From positions 124,001 to 188,000 of the forward strand of contig NZ_WXEX01000001.1 of assembly GCF_009877435.1 (NCBI RefSeq): a stretch of 64,000 bases of DNA, in the 5' to 3' direction. Positions 40,944 to 49,533 of the stretch are shown one piece after another. The stretch comes from Heliomicrobium gestii (GTDB lineage Bacteria > Bacillota > Desulfitobacteriia > Heliobacteriales > Heliobacteriaceae). Each line of letters starts with the position of its first letter. Positions within the stretch are counted from its first letter, which is position 1. Both the position numbers and the translations under genes were made by a program. The notes below the pieces were generated by a model. That model saw nothing but the letters and a program-made list of their open reading frames with translations. It did no database searches and was not told the origin of the DNA.

Positions 40944-42874
40944 CGATGCAAGAGATCAACACCCATCGAAAGAGCTTTCCCACGAAACAGCAGGTGATGG
41001 AGCAGACCCCTGATCCGGCGGTAAGGGCGATGCTGGCCCATCTGGAGGCGCAGGGTGTGGAAACCCTCTTTGACCGCTTTGACGCCCAAAAGCCCCAGTG
41101 CGGTTATGGACTGGCAGGGACCTGCTGCCGCCACTGCAACATGGGGCCTTGCCGGATCACGGAAAAGTCGCCTCGCGGCGTCTGCGGCGCCGACGCCGAT
41201 GTGATCGTGGCCCGCAACCTGCTTCGCTGGATGGCCGCCGGCGTGTCGGCCCACGGCGCTCGGGGACGGGAGGTGATGCTCGCCCTCAAAGCCGCGGCAG
41301 AGGGACGTTTTTCTCGGCCCATCGCCGGCGTTGAGAAGGTGCGCGCCGTCGCCCGGAGCTTTGGCATCGATGACAAAGGGGAAGAGGGGAACGTCACCCT
41401 GGAACAGTTGGCCGGCCGCATCGCCGACCGGCTCCTGGAGGATTTGTCTCGGACCGTACCTGGACCGCACGGCACCTTGGCCGCCATGGCGCCGCCGGAG
41501 CGGATCGAACGCTGGCGCGAGCTGGGGATCCTGCCGATCAGCGCCTACCACGAGGTTTTTGAAGCGCTCCATCGCACCGGAACGGGGACCGATGGCGACT
41601 GGAGAAACCTGATGACCCACCTGTTGCGCTGCGGCCTCGCCTTTGCCTGGAGCAGTGTCGTCGGCTCCGCCATCGCCATGGACAGCCTTTACGGTCCGCC
41701 GGTGCGGCAGCGGATCGCCGCCAACTTCGGCGCCTTGAAGGCGGAAAGCGTCAATATCGCCATTCACGGCCATTCACCGGTCATGGCGTCGGCCATCGTG
41801 CAGGCCGCCGAATCGCCGGAACTGGTGGCGCGGGCGCGGGCTTTGGGCGCTGACGGGATACGCCTCTATGGCATCTGTTGTTCCGGTTTATCCTCCATGT
41901 ATCGCTATGGCGCGGTCCATCCCTTGAGCAACGCCGTCGGCGCCGAACTGATCCTGGGCACGGGCGCGCTGGATCTCTGGGTGGCCGATATGCAGGACGT
42001 CTTGCCCGGGATCATGAACGTGGCCGAGTGCTTTCACACGATTGTCGTCACCACCAGCGACTCCTGCCGTCTCCCCGGCGCTGTCCATATCGCCTTTGCC
42101 GCCGATCATGGCAACCTGGATCAGGCCGATGAGATGGCTCATCGGATCGTCGCCATGGCTGTGGAAAATTTCCCTCGTCGCCAAGCGGCCAACGTCTTTA
42201 TCCCCGAGACATCCATCGATGCAGAGATCGGATTTTCCGTCGAAAACATACTCGCCGATTTCGGCGGCGCGGCGGCTTTGGCTGAGCACCTGCAAACCGG
42301 CCGGATCCGTGGGATCGTCAACCTGGTCGGCTGCAACAATCCGAAGGTCGTATATGAAAAGGCGATCAAGGACGTGGCCGATGTGCTCCTGTCCAAGGAC
42401 ATTCTGGTGTTGACCAACGGTTGCGCCTCCTTCCCGCTGCTGAAACTGGGCTACTGTCTCCCCGAGGCGCTGGAAAAAGCGGGGCCGGGGCTGCAGGCGG
42501 CGTTGGCCGGCAAGGGCCTGCCACCGGTCTGGCACATGGGCGAATGCCTGGATAACGCGCGAGCTTCCGGGCTGTTCCGGGCGCTGGCCGATGCCTTGGG
42601 GCGGCCGCTGCCGCAGATGCCCTTCGCCTTCGCCAGTCCCGAGTGGTCGAACGAAAAAGGCTTGGGGGCCGCGCTCAGCTTCCGTTTGATGGGATTGAAC
42701 TCGTACCACTGTGTGCCTGCGCCTGTCTTCGGTTCGGACAAGGTTCGCCGTTTTCTGGAGGAGGAGACAGAGGCGCTGCTCGGATCGGTCATGGTGGTCG
42801 TCGCCGACCCCGGCCAACTGGGAGAACGGATTGCAACGGATTTGGAAGAGAGGAGAAATCAACTTGGCCTTTGA
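40940..42874 (+). CDS. cooS: Anaerobic Ni-CO dehydrogenase catalytic subunit (variant CooS)
   Basis: About 644 residues, full length. The N-terminal Cys pattern for the B and D clusters is intact (C54-x7-CC-x2-C-x4-C, then C82). C-cluster ligands recognised by motif: His in NIAIHGHSPV, Cys in GICCSG, GCNN, LTNGC and MGECLDN; the active-site lysine is in NEKGL. One ligand is missing: the family motif DxQCI reads DMQDVL, so aspartate replaces the cysteine equivalent to Cys333 of the Carboxydothermus enzyme. The histidine relay motif HxxH near residue 98 reads HGAR. The gene overlaps cooC and the following transporter gene. CO oxidation or CO2 reduction is the family activity, but this variant may differ. 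Confidence 0.9.
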   Translation: MTMQEINTHRKSFPTKQQVMEQTPDPAVRAMLAHLEAQGVETLFDRFDAQKPQCGYGLAGTCCRHCNMGPCRITEKSPRGVCGADADVIVARNLLRWMAAGVSAHGARGREVMLALKAAAEGRFSRPIAGVEKVRAVARSFGIDDKGEEGNVTLEQLAGRIADRLLEDLSRTVPGPHGTLAAMAPPERIERWRELGILPISAYHEVFEALHRTGTGTDGDWRNLMTHLLRCGLAFAWSSVVGSAIAMDSLYGPPVRQRIAANFGALKAESVNIAIHGHSPVMASAIVQAAESPELVARARALGADGIRLYGICCSGLSSMYRYGAVHPLSNAVGAELILGTGALDLWVADMQDVLPGIMNVAECFHTIVVTTSDSCRLPGAVHIAFAADHGNLDQADEMAHRIVAMAVENFPRRQAANVFIPETSIDAEIGFSVENILADFGGAAALAEHLQTGRIRGIVNLVGCNNPKVVYEKAIKDVADVLLSKDILVLTNGCASFPLLKLGYCLPEALEKAGPGLQAALAGKGLPPVWHMGECLDNARASGLFRALADALGRPLPQMPFAFASPEWSNEKGLGAALSFRLMGLNSYHCVPAPVFGSDKVRRFLEEETEALLGSVMVVVADPGQLGERIATDLEERRNQLGL

Positions 42875-43910
42875 TCTTTCGATAAAACGACGAGCCTTTT
42901 TGAAACAGGGCGTCATTGCCGCCGCTGCCCTCGCCGGTGGCGGCATCCTGGCCGGATGTGGCGCCGCCAACACGGCAGGAGGCGCCGAGACGGGGGGCGT
43001 TGCGGGAACTTCCGGCGGCCATAGCGGCGCCAAGGTCAATTTTAAGCTTGGTTATCTGCCCATCACTGACCACCTGACCATCATCGGACATGGACAGACG
43101 CAGTTTCAGCATGCCAGCGTGGAGCCGGTGAAGTTCGCCAGTTGGGCCGAACTGTCGGAGGCGTTAAAAGCGGGTGCCGTCCAGGGGGCCTTTGCCCTCA
43201 CCCCCATCGGGATCAGCCTGCGCCAAAAAGGCGTTCCCATCAAGGCCGTCTTCCTCGGCCACCGCAACGGCTCGGTGCTGACAGCCCAAAACAGCCCCGA
43301 CATCGCGAGTGTGGAAGACCTGAAGGGCAAGACGATCGCCATCCCCAGCCGGTTTTCCACCCACAACATCCTGCTCCGCAAGCTGCTCGCCGAAAAGGGC
43401 ATCCAAGCGGATAGGGACGTAAAGCTGATTGACATGGCGCCGCCGGAGATGGTCAATGCCTTGTCGACAGGCCGCGTGGGCGGGTTTATCGTGGCGGAGC
43501 CCTTCGGCGGCCAGGCGGAGAAGCAGGGTGTCGGCAAGGTGCTCAAGCTGTCCAAGGATATCTGGCCTGATCACATCTGCTGCGCCCTCAATGTGCAAGA
43601 GGAGGTCATCGCCCAGCACCCGGAGGCTGTCGAGGAAGTCGTCGGCGCGTTGACAAAGGCGGCTGCCTTTATCGAGGGGAATCCGAAGGAAGCATCCAAC
43701 CTCTCCGTCAAGTATCTCGGTCAGAAGGCGGAGATCGTCGAATATGTGTTGACTCAGCCGAAAGGTCGCGTCACCTTCACCAACCTTGTCCCGAATATTG
43801 CCGACTTTGCGGCCACCCAGGATTATATGATCCAGTTCGGCGTCACTCAGGAGAAGATCGATCTGCAGCAGTATGTCGATGACCGCTTCGCCCGCCAGGC
43901 GAAGGCGTAG
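42864..43910 (+). CDS. NMT1/SsuA-type ABC substrate-binding lipoprotein
   Basis: About 348 residues. The TTG start at 42864 lies seven bases after AGAGGAG and overlaps the cooS stop. The N-terminus combines a twin-arginine-like motif (KRRAFLKQG) with the lipobox ILAGC, followed by a Gly/Ala/Thr linker. The body is a periplasmic-binding type 2 fold of the NMT1/SsuA/NrtA group (FKLGYLPITDHL, VGGFIVAEPFGGQAEKQG). Relatives bind nitrate, sulfonates, taurine, bicarbonate or pyrimidine precursors. The ligand here is unknown; co-transcription with CODH suggests a link to CO or C1 metabolism. Confidence 0.9.
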   Translation: MAFDLSIKRRAFLKQGVIAAAALAGGGILAGCGAANTAGGAETGGVAGTSGGHSGAKVNFKLGYLPITDHLTIIGHGQTQFQHASVEPVKFASWAELSEALKAGAVQGAFALTPIGISLRQKGVPIKAVFLGHRNGSVLTAQNSPDIASVEDLKGKTIAIPSRFSTHNILLRKLLAEKGIQADRDVKLIDMAPPEMVNALSTGRVGGFIVAEPFGGQAEKQGVGKVLKLSKDIWPDHICCALNVQEEVIAQHPEAVEEVVGALTKAAAFIEGNPKEASNLSVKYLGQKAEIVEYVLTQPKGRVTFTNLVPNIADFAATQDYMIQFGVTQEKIDLQQYVDDRFARQAKA

Positions 43911-43919
43911 GGAACCGGT

Positions 43920-44693
43920 ATGAACGGCGCCGGCTTCCATCGCTATCTCCTTCCCACGGCATCGCTGACGTTGGCCATTCTTCTATGGCAACTGGCCTCG
44001 GGCTTCTACCGGCCCGAACAGCTTCCGTCGCCCTTGAGCGTCTTGGAAGGCCTGATCGAACTGGCCGGGACCGGCGCGCTTGCGGAGCACATCCAGGTCA
44101 GCCTGATGCGTTTCGGCCTCTCCTACACGCTTGCGGTTCTTCTCGGCATCCCGACCGGGTTGCTGCTCGGTTGGTCGACAAGGGCGTTTCAGGCGATCGA
44201 TCCCATCGTGCAGGTGCTGCGGCCCATATCGCCCATCGCCTGGTTTCCCCTGGCGGTGCTCTGGTTCGGGATCGGCAACCCCCCGGCGATCTTTATCATC
44301 TTTCTTTCCGCTGTCTTTCCCATCATTCTCACCACTACGGTGGCGGTGCGACAGGTCCCCCTCACCTACCTGAAGGTAGCCCAGAACTTCGGCGCCAGCC
44401 GCAGCATGCTTTTTCGCAAGGTCGTCTTTCCAGCTGCCTTTCCCCAGATCATGACGGGCTTGCACATCGCCGTCGGAACCGCCTGGATTCATCTTGTCGC
44501 CGGCGAGATGCTTGGCGCGCAGTCGGGGTTGGGATACCTGATTGTGGACGCCCGCAACTTCCTCCGCACCGATTGGATCATCGCCGGCATGCTGATTGTG
44601 GGCATCCTCGGTCTGCTGATCAACCGGTTGATGCGTTGGGCAGAAGTCCGGATTAACCGGCGCTGGGGCGTCGAAGGGCGTCACGAAGGATAG
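43920..44693 (+). CDS. ABC transporter permease (SsuC/NrtB type)
   Basis: 257 residues with about six hydrophobic segments. The EAA loop region shows VAQNFGASRSMLFRKVVFPAAFPQI (abbreviated: GASRSMLFRKVVFPAA), which contacts the ATPase. AGGGA precedes the ATG, nine bp after the binding-protein gene. It is the membrane part of the transporter that follows cooCS. Family assignment is safe; the substrate is not. Confidence 0.92.
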   Translation: MNGAGFHRYLLPTASLTLAILLWQLASGFYRPEQLPSPLSVLEGLIELAGTGALAEHIQVSLMRFGLSYTLAVLLGIPTGLLLGWSTRAFQAIDPIVQVLRPISPIAWFPLAVLWFGIGNPPAIFIIFLSAVFPIILTTTVAVRQVPLTYLKVAQNFGASRSMLFRKVVFPAAFPQIMTGLHIAVGTAWIHLVAGEMLGAQSGLGYLIVDARNFLRTDWIIAGMLIVGILGLLINRLMRWAEVRINRRWGVEGRHEG

Positions 44694-44722
44694 CGCCGAA
44701 TCGAAAGAGGGTGGAAGGTCTG

Positions 44723-45505
44723 ATGAAATCGCCAAAAATCGAACTTTGCCATGTGGGAAAACACTTTCGTGATCCCAACGGAGAGACGCGAACGGTGCTG
44801 ACCGGCGTCAACCTGGAGATCGCCGCCGGCGACTTCTTGTGCCTCCTCGGCCCCAGCGGGTGCGGAAAGACGACCCTATTGAACCTGATGGCCGGGTTTG
44901 AACGATCGACAGAGGGGGAACTGCGGATCGACGGTCAGTTGGTCAGTGGTCCCCATCCCCGGCATATCACCATTTTTCAGGACTATGGCCTTTTTCCCTG
45001 GCGCACGGTTTTGGATAACGTCACCTTCGGCCTTGAAGCCAAGGGGGTCGGGGCCAGGGAGGCGCGGGAGATGGCTGAGAAGCAACTCGAACTCGTCGGG
45101 TTGCGTGATGTGGCGGGCCGTTTTCCTCACCAGTTGTCAGGGGGCATGAAACAGCGGGTCTCCATCGCCCGCGCCCTGGCGGTGGAACCGGACATCCTGT
45201 TCATGGACGAGCCCTTCGCCGCCCTGGACGCCTTCACACGTTTTCGCTTACAGGAAGAGATCCTTCATCTCTGGCGGGAGAAGGGGCCCACGATCATCTT
45301 CGTCACCCACGATATTGATGAGGCCGTCTACCTCGGTCGCCGCATCGCCATCATGTCCCCCGATCCGGGACGGATCACGACGGTGCTCGATGTGGAACTC
45401 GCCCGCCCTTGTGAACGGACATCGCCCGATTTTCTCCATTCCCGGCGGAAGGTCTTTCAGGCTTTCCGCGTCGTTCATGAAACAGCGCCTGAATATGCGA
45501 TTTAA
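44723..45505 (+). CDS. ABC transporter ATP-binding protein (SsuB/TauB type)
   Basis: About 260 residues. Walker A GPSGCGKTT, signature LSGGMKQRVSIARAL, Walker B ILFMDEPFAALD and H-loop VTHDIDEA are intact; the C-terminal stretch SPDPGRITTVLDVEL is typical for nitrate/sulfonate systems. The ATG at 44723 is chosen over a GTG at 44711 because the latter abuts AGAGG. Last gene of the coo-transporter operon; a terminator follows 15 bp later. Confidence 0.93.
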   Translation: MKSPKIELCHVGKHFRDPNGETRTVLTGVNLEIAAGDFLCLLGPSGCGKTTLLNLMAGFERSTEGELRIDGQLVSGPHPRHITIFQDYGLFPWRTVLDNVTFGLEAKGVGAREAREMAEKQLELVGLRDVAGRFPHQLSGGMKQRVSIARALAVEPDILFMDEPFAALDAFTRFRLQEEILHLWREKGPTIIFVTHDIDEAVYLGRRIAIMSPDPGRITTVLDVELARPCERTSPDFLHSRRKVFQAFRVVHETAPEYAI

Positions 45506-45518
45506 ACCTCCCATCGTT

Positions 45519-45556
45519 AGATCACTCCGGACCATGAACCGGGGTGATTTTTTTTG
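45519..45556 (+). terminator. Terminator of the coo-transporter operon
   Basis: Perfect 10-bp stem ATCACTCCGG/CCGGGGTGAT (one wobble) followed by eight T residues. Confidence 0.9.
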
Positions 45557-45632
45557 TCAAGCAGGAAAGTGACTGATTATTTGAGAAAATACCACTCTAT
45601 TAATTGTGCAAGAGGTAACTTTCTTGATATAC

Positions 45633-45646
45633 GTGATTAAAATCAC
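45633..45646. promoter_or_regulatory. CRP/FNR-family operator upstream of nrfHA
   Basis: GTGATTAAAATCAC, the GTGA-N6-TCAC palindrome recognised by CRP-like regulators, including HcpR-type nitrosative-stress regulators. Its centre lies about 41.5 bases before the predicted nrfH transcription start, as in class II activation. Confidence 0.65.
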
Positions 45647-45668
45647 AAAAAACATAGGGATTCTTTCG

Positions 45669-45674
45669 TACACT
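45669..45674 (+). promoter_or_regulatory. -10 box of nrfHA
   Basis: TACACT with no recognisable -35 hexamer, as expected of an activator-dependent promoter. Confidence 0.5.
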
Positions 45675-45748
45675 GAGAGATAAGGGCGAAAGGGGGATGA
45701 GAACCTGTCAAAGGCAGGAGTTGTCTCAAGAGAGGGGGGAACAACGGG

Positions 45749-46207
45749 GTGGATAGGGCGAAGAAGCTCAAGATCATCATTCTCGCTGGCGGCATTTTTC
45801 TGATGGCGGCGGGAGCAGGCACGGCGGCCATGCACAAGATCACAGGCAATACCGCTTTTTGCGGGACCTGTCACGTCATGGACAACTATATGGCCTCCTG
45901 GGAGCATTCCTCCCATCGCGAGGTGGCCGGCTGCAACGACTGCCACACAGACCAGCGCAACTATGCGGCCAAGACCTGGTCCAAGGTGTATGCCGGTTCT
46001 CAGCACGCTTTTGTCAATACCGTGCTGACACCGCCAGACCATCTAAAACTCTACGAAGCCAGTAAGCCGATCATCCAACGCAACTGTCTGCGTTGCCATG
46101 ACGATCTGGTGGCCCAGACGAATCTGGACAAAGCAGAACCGGGCGGTAAAAGCTGTTTCGATTGTCACCGTTCCACACCCCATGGGAGAGAGCGACCGAG
46201 TACGTAA
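45749..46207 (+). CDS. nrfH: Cytochrome c nitrite reductase, small subunit NrfH
   Basis: 152 residues. One N-terminal membrane anchor and four CxxCH haem motifs: CGTCH, CNDCH, CLRCH and CFDCH; the first is followed by VM, giving the methionine typical of haem 1 in NrfH. It passes electrons from menaquinol to NrfA on the outer face of the membrane. The GTG start follows GAGGGGGGA. nrfA begins 54 bp later. Confidence 0.95.
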   Translation: MDRAKKLKIIILAGGIFLMAAGAGTAAMHKITGNTAFCGTCHVMDNYMASWEHSSHREVAGCNDCHTDQRNYAAKTWSKVYAGSQHAFVNTVLTPPDHLKLYEASKPIIQRNCLRCHDDLVAQTNLDKAEPGGKSCFDCHRSTPHGRERPST

Positions 46208-46261
46208 CTGTTGCGACGGTGATTGTTTTTTGAAAATAGGTAAGGGAAAGGAGAGGAGCCG

Positions 46262-47683
46262 ATGACCAGAAAGAAGTGGGTCCTCGCCATCTGGGCGGTC
46301 CTGCTGATCGCCTTTGCGGCAGTGGTGATTGCCGGGTGTGGCAGCAAGCCGGCCTCGATGACGGGAACGACCCTTGACACCGGTTTGGCGCCCGACGAGA
46401 TGGATCTGGAGAAGTTCGCCAAGCTCTATCCCCACCAGTACGACTCCTTCATGAAAAATGCCGAGATGAGCACCGTGGGCACCAAGTATGGCGGCAACCT
46501 GGAGAAAGACAGCCACCTGGAGCGGTATCCCTACATGAAAAATCTCTTTGGCGGCTATGCCTTCTCCCTGGAATACAATGAAGACCGGGGCCATGTCTAT
46601 GCGATGCGGGACCTGGCGACGGTCAAGCGGGTCACCAGCCTGCCGAACGGAAAAAAACAGGTCGGTTCTTGTCTGACCTGTAAATCAGCGGAAGTGCCCG
46701 GCATGATCGCCAAGATGGGGGAAGACTACTACGCCACACCGGTTGAGGAACACCTGAAGAATGTCAAACATGGCATGACCTGTTACAACTGCCACGATCC
46801 CCAATCGATGAAGCTTCGTGTCGTCCAACCGGCGTTCATTGACGCCATGAAGCGGCGCGGCGAAGATGTGACCAAAGCGACGCAACAACAACTGCGCACT
46901 TATGTCTGCGCCCAGTGCCATGTGGAATACTACTTTAACCCGAACAAAAAGGGCGAAGTGACCTTCCCGTGGGATAAGGGCTTCACGCCCACGGCGATCG
47001 AGAGCTATTATGATGAGGTTGCCGCGAAAGAAAACAACTTCAAGGCCGACTGGGTCCAGCCGACGACAGGCGCTCCCATGCTGAAGGCCCAGCACCCGGA
47101 ATTTGAGACCTACCAGGGATCGATCCACCAGGTCAACGGTGTCAGCTGCGCCGACTGTCACATGCCCTATGTGAAAGAGGGCGGCCAGAAGATCAGCAGC
47201 CACTGGTGGACATCACCCTTGAAGCAGATGGATCAGTCCTGCGTCGTCTGCCACCGTGAACCGGTGGACAAACTGCGCGACTATGTGATTCAGAAACAAG
47301 ATCTCACCTTTGAGATGTTGAACAAGGCCGGCGCATCGACAGAAGTGGCGGGCAAGTCGATCACCAAGGCGATGCAGGCTGGCGCCTCTGACGCCGATCT
47401 GGCGGAAGCGCGCAAGCTGCTCCGTTCAGCCCAGTGGTACTGGGACTTTGTATCTGCCGAGAACTCGATGGGTTTCCACAACACGCCGCTGACGATGAAC
47501 ACCCTAGCCAAGTCCATCGACCTGGCCCAGAAATCGACGATGGCTGCCGCCAAGGCCGGCAATTTCCATGACATCCCCGAAGCCACGCCCTACAGTGATT
47601 TCATTAAAGAACGCCTGAACACCGTGGGCTGGCCCAAGGACAAAGGCGAAACGAGGAAACCGGCCGATATGAACTGGAAATAA
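46262..47683 (+). CDS. nrfA: Ammonia-forming cytochrome c nitrite reductase NrfA
   Basis: 473 residues. Five haem-binding motifs in order: the catalytic CLTCK (lysine-ligated) and then CYNCH, CAQCH, CADCH and CVVCH. The N-terminus is a signal with a lipobox-like AGC, so it is probably a lipoprotein held to the outer membrane face beside NrfH, as expected in a Gram-positive cell. It reduces nitrite to ammonium with six electrons. AAAGGAGAGGAG precedes the ATG. A terminator follows. Confidence 0.96.
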   Translation: MTRKKWVLAIWAVLLIAFAAVVIAGCGSKPASMTGTTLDTGLAPDEMDLEKFAKLYPHQYDSFMKNAEMSTVGTKYGGNLEKDSHLERYPYMKNLFGGYAFSLEYNEDRGHVYAMRDLATVKRVTSLPNGKKQVGSCLTCKSAEVPGMIAKMGEDYYATPVEEHLKNVKHGMTCYNCHDPQSMKLRVVQPAFIDAMKRRGEDVTKATQQQLRTYVCAQCHVEYYFNPNKKGEVTFPWDKGFTPTAIESYYDEVAAKENNFKADWVQPTTGAPMLKAQHPEFETYQGSIHQVNGVSCADCHMPYVKEGGQKISSHWWTSPLKQMDQSCVVCHREPVDKLRDYVIQKQDLTFEMLNKAGASTEVAGKSITKAMQAGASDADLAEARKLLRSAQWYWDFVSAENSMGFHNTPLTMNTLAKSIDLAQKSTMAAAKAGNFHDIPEATPYSDFIKERLNTVGWPKDKGETRKPADMNWK

Positions 47684-47719
47684 TCGTTCCATTACCACAG
47701 AGGATATAAAGACAGACGA

Positions 47720-47752
47720 AGAGACAGCGCAAAAGGCTGTCTCTTTTTTCGT
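47720..47752 (+). terminator. Terminator of nrfHA
   Basis: Nine-bp stem AGAGACAGC/GCTGTCTCT with a seven-base loop, then TTTTT. Confidence 0.85.
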
Positions 47753-47759
47753 CCGTCTC

Positions 47760-47927
47760 TCATGAGGCGGCCTTCCGGCGGTAGCGGACGGTGCGAAAGC
47801 GTCCTACTTTGGTTGCTTGTAGACCGGACATCCCCATCGCGCCATTTCCGGCCAGCAGCCCTAGGGCAAAGCCGATCGTGACCAACCCGAGGGAACCCAT
47901 CATACCCATGCGCAGGATTTTACCCAT
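47760..47927 (-). CDS. Small hypothetical membrane protein, about 55 residues
   Basis: GGAGGTG lies nine bases before the ATG at 47927, so the longer frame from 47948 is unlikely. One glycine- and methionine-rich hydrophobic helix (SLGLVTIGFALGLLAGNGAM) is followed by a basic tail ending FRTVRYRRKAAS. No family recognised. It may be read behind the zinc-ribbon gene, 42 bp upstream on the same strand. Confidence 0.6.
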   Translation of the reverse strand: MGKILRMGMMGSLGLVTIGFALGLLAGNGAMGMSGLQATKVGRFRTVRYRRKAAS

Positions 47928-47969
47928 CGACAAAAGCACCTCCGTCATTAGTATGCCGGCGTGTCCTTT

Positions 47970-48278
47970 TCATATGAAACGACGAGGAATCGACAGGCGC
48001 CGATCGCTGCCGCATTGGGGACAGACGAAGAGATGGGCGCATGTGTCCAGAGCGCGGCGACCTGATTCGTTCGCGCTCGCCCCTTGCAGCATGCTGGGAC
48101 TGGCGACATCATACTGTCCTGCACGGGACGCTTCGCCCAGTTCATCATCGATATCATAGGGGCTGTAGGGCTGGGCATAATCCTCCAGCCGTCCCCGGTC
48201 CTCCATCAGAGCGCTGCAGCGGCGACAGGGGATGGAGATGCGGGCGATGCCGTTGCAGGCGGGGCAGACCGATTCCAT
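47970..48278 (-). CDS. Zinc-ribbon-like hypothetical protein, 102 residues
   Basis: Two CxxC pairs at the N-terminus (CPACNG, CRRC) and one at the C-terminus (CPQCGSDRR) plus a further cysteine suggest a zinc-binding protein. The middle is acidic and Tyr-rich. AGGTG precedes the ATG. It follows the MacB-like permease gene by 40 bp on the same strand and could belong to that operon. Function unknown. Confidence 0.7.
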   Translation of the reverse strand: MESVCPACNGIARISIPCRRCSALMEDRGRLEDYAQPYSPYDIDDELGEASRAGQYDVASPSMLQGASANESGRRALDTCAHLFVCPQCGSDRRLSIPRRFI

Positions 48279-48318
48279 GTTGCAACACCTGTCCCCTTTT
48301 GAGATGTTCCTTCAGCGA

Positions 48319-49533
48319 CTACTCGTAGCGCAGGGCGTTGATCGGATCGAGGCGAGCCGCTTGCAGCGCCGGGTAGAGGCCGAAGAGGAGGCCGATGCCG
48401 GAGGCGCCCAGGATGCCGAGCAACAGGGCTTCTCCCGAGAGGATATGGGTCAGTCCGGCGGTGTCCCAACCGGCCCAGCGAGCCAGACCGAAGACAGCGA
48501 TGATCGATAGGACAGAGCCGGTCGCGCCGCCGGCGGCGCCCAAGAAGAGCGCCTCCAGGAGAAACTGGACCATGATCTGGCCGGGCGTAGCCCCGAGGGC
48601 GCGCCGGATGCCGATCTCCCGGGTCCGTTCTCGCACCGATACGAGCATGATGTTGAGGATGCCGATGCCGCCGACAGCGAGAGAGACGGCGGCGATGCAG
48701 GTTAAAAAGGCGGTCAGCGTCCCCAGGATCTTATCGCTCACGTGAAGGGCGTCGTTCTGGGAAAACACCTGCACATCTCTTTGATGGTGTGTCTTGGCCA
48801 GCGCGGCGAGGATGCGCTCCCGCACCAGAGGAACCCGGGCGGGATCTTCGGCGCGGACAAAGATGACGCCGATGTTTTTGAGGCCCGAGAAGTCCTGGAC
48901 GGCGGTCACCGGAGCGACGACGATGCGATCGCGGTCATGGATCATCGCCCGTCCCTTTTCCTTCAACGTGCCGATGACCCGAAAGGTGGCGCCATTCAAC
49001 CGGATCATGCGGCCTTCGGCGGCGCTGTCGCCGAACAGTTTCTCTTTCGTCTTCGCGCCAAGGAGGACCACATGGCTGTGACCGATGACCTCGCTGGCCT
49101 GGAACATGCGGCCGCTGGCCAGTTCATAGCCCTGGACAGTGAGAAAATCGGCATTATCGCCGTAACAGGTCACCCCCAACCCGGCGTTCGCTGTATCGGC
49201 CCGCGCCGGAACGGTCAGGTTGGGATTGACCTTGTCCACGCCGTCGATCTGCCGCAGCCGGTCGGCGTCATTGATGGTCAGGTTCATCGTGATAAAACCG
49301 GGACCGTGGCCGGCGTCCTCCCGTCCCGGCATGACCATCAGCAGACCTGCGCCCAGTTCGGCGATCTGCCCCGATACCTGCCGCCGGACCGTATCGCCCA
49401 GGGACATGAGGGTGACGACGGCGAAGACGCCGATGACGACGCCGAGCACGGTCAAGCCGGAACGGAGGCGGTGGGCGGCGATGCCTTCGCCGGCGAGGCG
49501 CATGTATTCATGCAGTTGCACAGAGCTTCCCAT
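48319..49533 (-). CDS. MacB-type ABC permease
   Basis: About 404 residues. An N-terminal helix ([17 protein letters not shown]), a large extracytoplasmic MacB-core domain and three C-terminal helices. The family motif [14 protein letters not shown] is present. The start is uncertain: the ATG at 49533 lies within the end of the ATPase gene and has no good ribosome site; a later GTG or ATG (49503) is also possible. With the ATPase and adaptor before it, it forms a tripartite-like exporter or lipoprotein/peptide efflux system without an outer-membrane partner. Confidence 0.88.
   Translation of the reverse strand: MGSSVQLHEYMRLAGEGIAAHRLRSGLTVLGVVIGVFAVVTLMSLGDTVRRQVSGQIAELGAGLLMVMPGREDAGHGPGFITMNLTINDADRLRQIDGVDKVNPNLTVPARADTANAGLGVTCYGDNADFLTVQGYELASGRMFQASEVIGHSHVVLLGAKTKEKLFGDSAAEGRMIRLNGATFRVIGTLKEKGRAMIHDRDRIVVAPVTAVQDFSGLKNIGVIFVRAEDPARVPLVRERILAALAKTHHQRDVQVFSQNDALHVSDKILGTLTAFLTCIAAVSLAVGGIGILNIMLVSVRERTREIGIRRALGATPGQIMVQFLLEALFLGAAGGATGSVLSIIAVFGLARWAGWDTAGLTHILSGEALLLGILGASGIGLLFGLYPALQAARLDPINALRYE

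Noticed and set aside
41888-43039. 383-codon open frame on the minus strand
   Set aside because: Antisense shadow of cooS and the binding-protein gene.
45633-45646. Palindrome read as an FNR box
   Set aside because: The half-sites are GTGA/TCAC rather than TTGAT/ATCAA, so CRP/HcpR type is more likely, though FNR-family members cannot be excluded.
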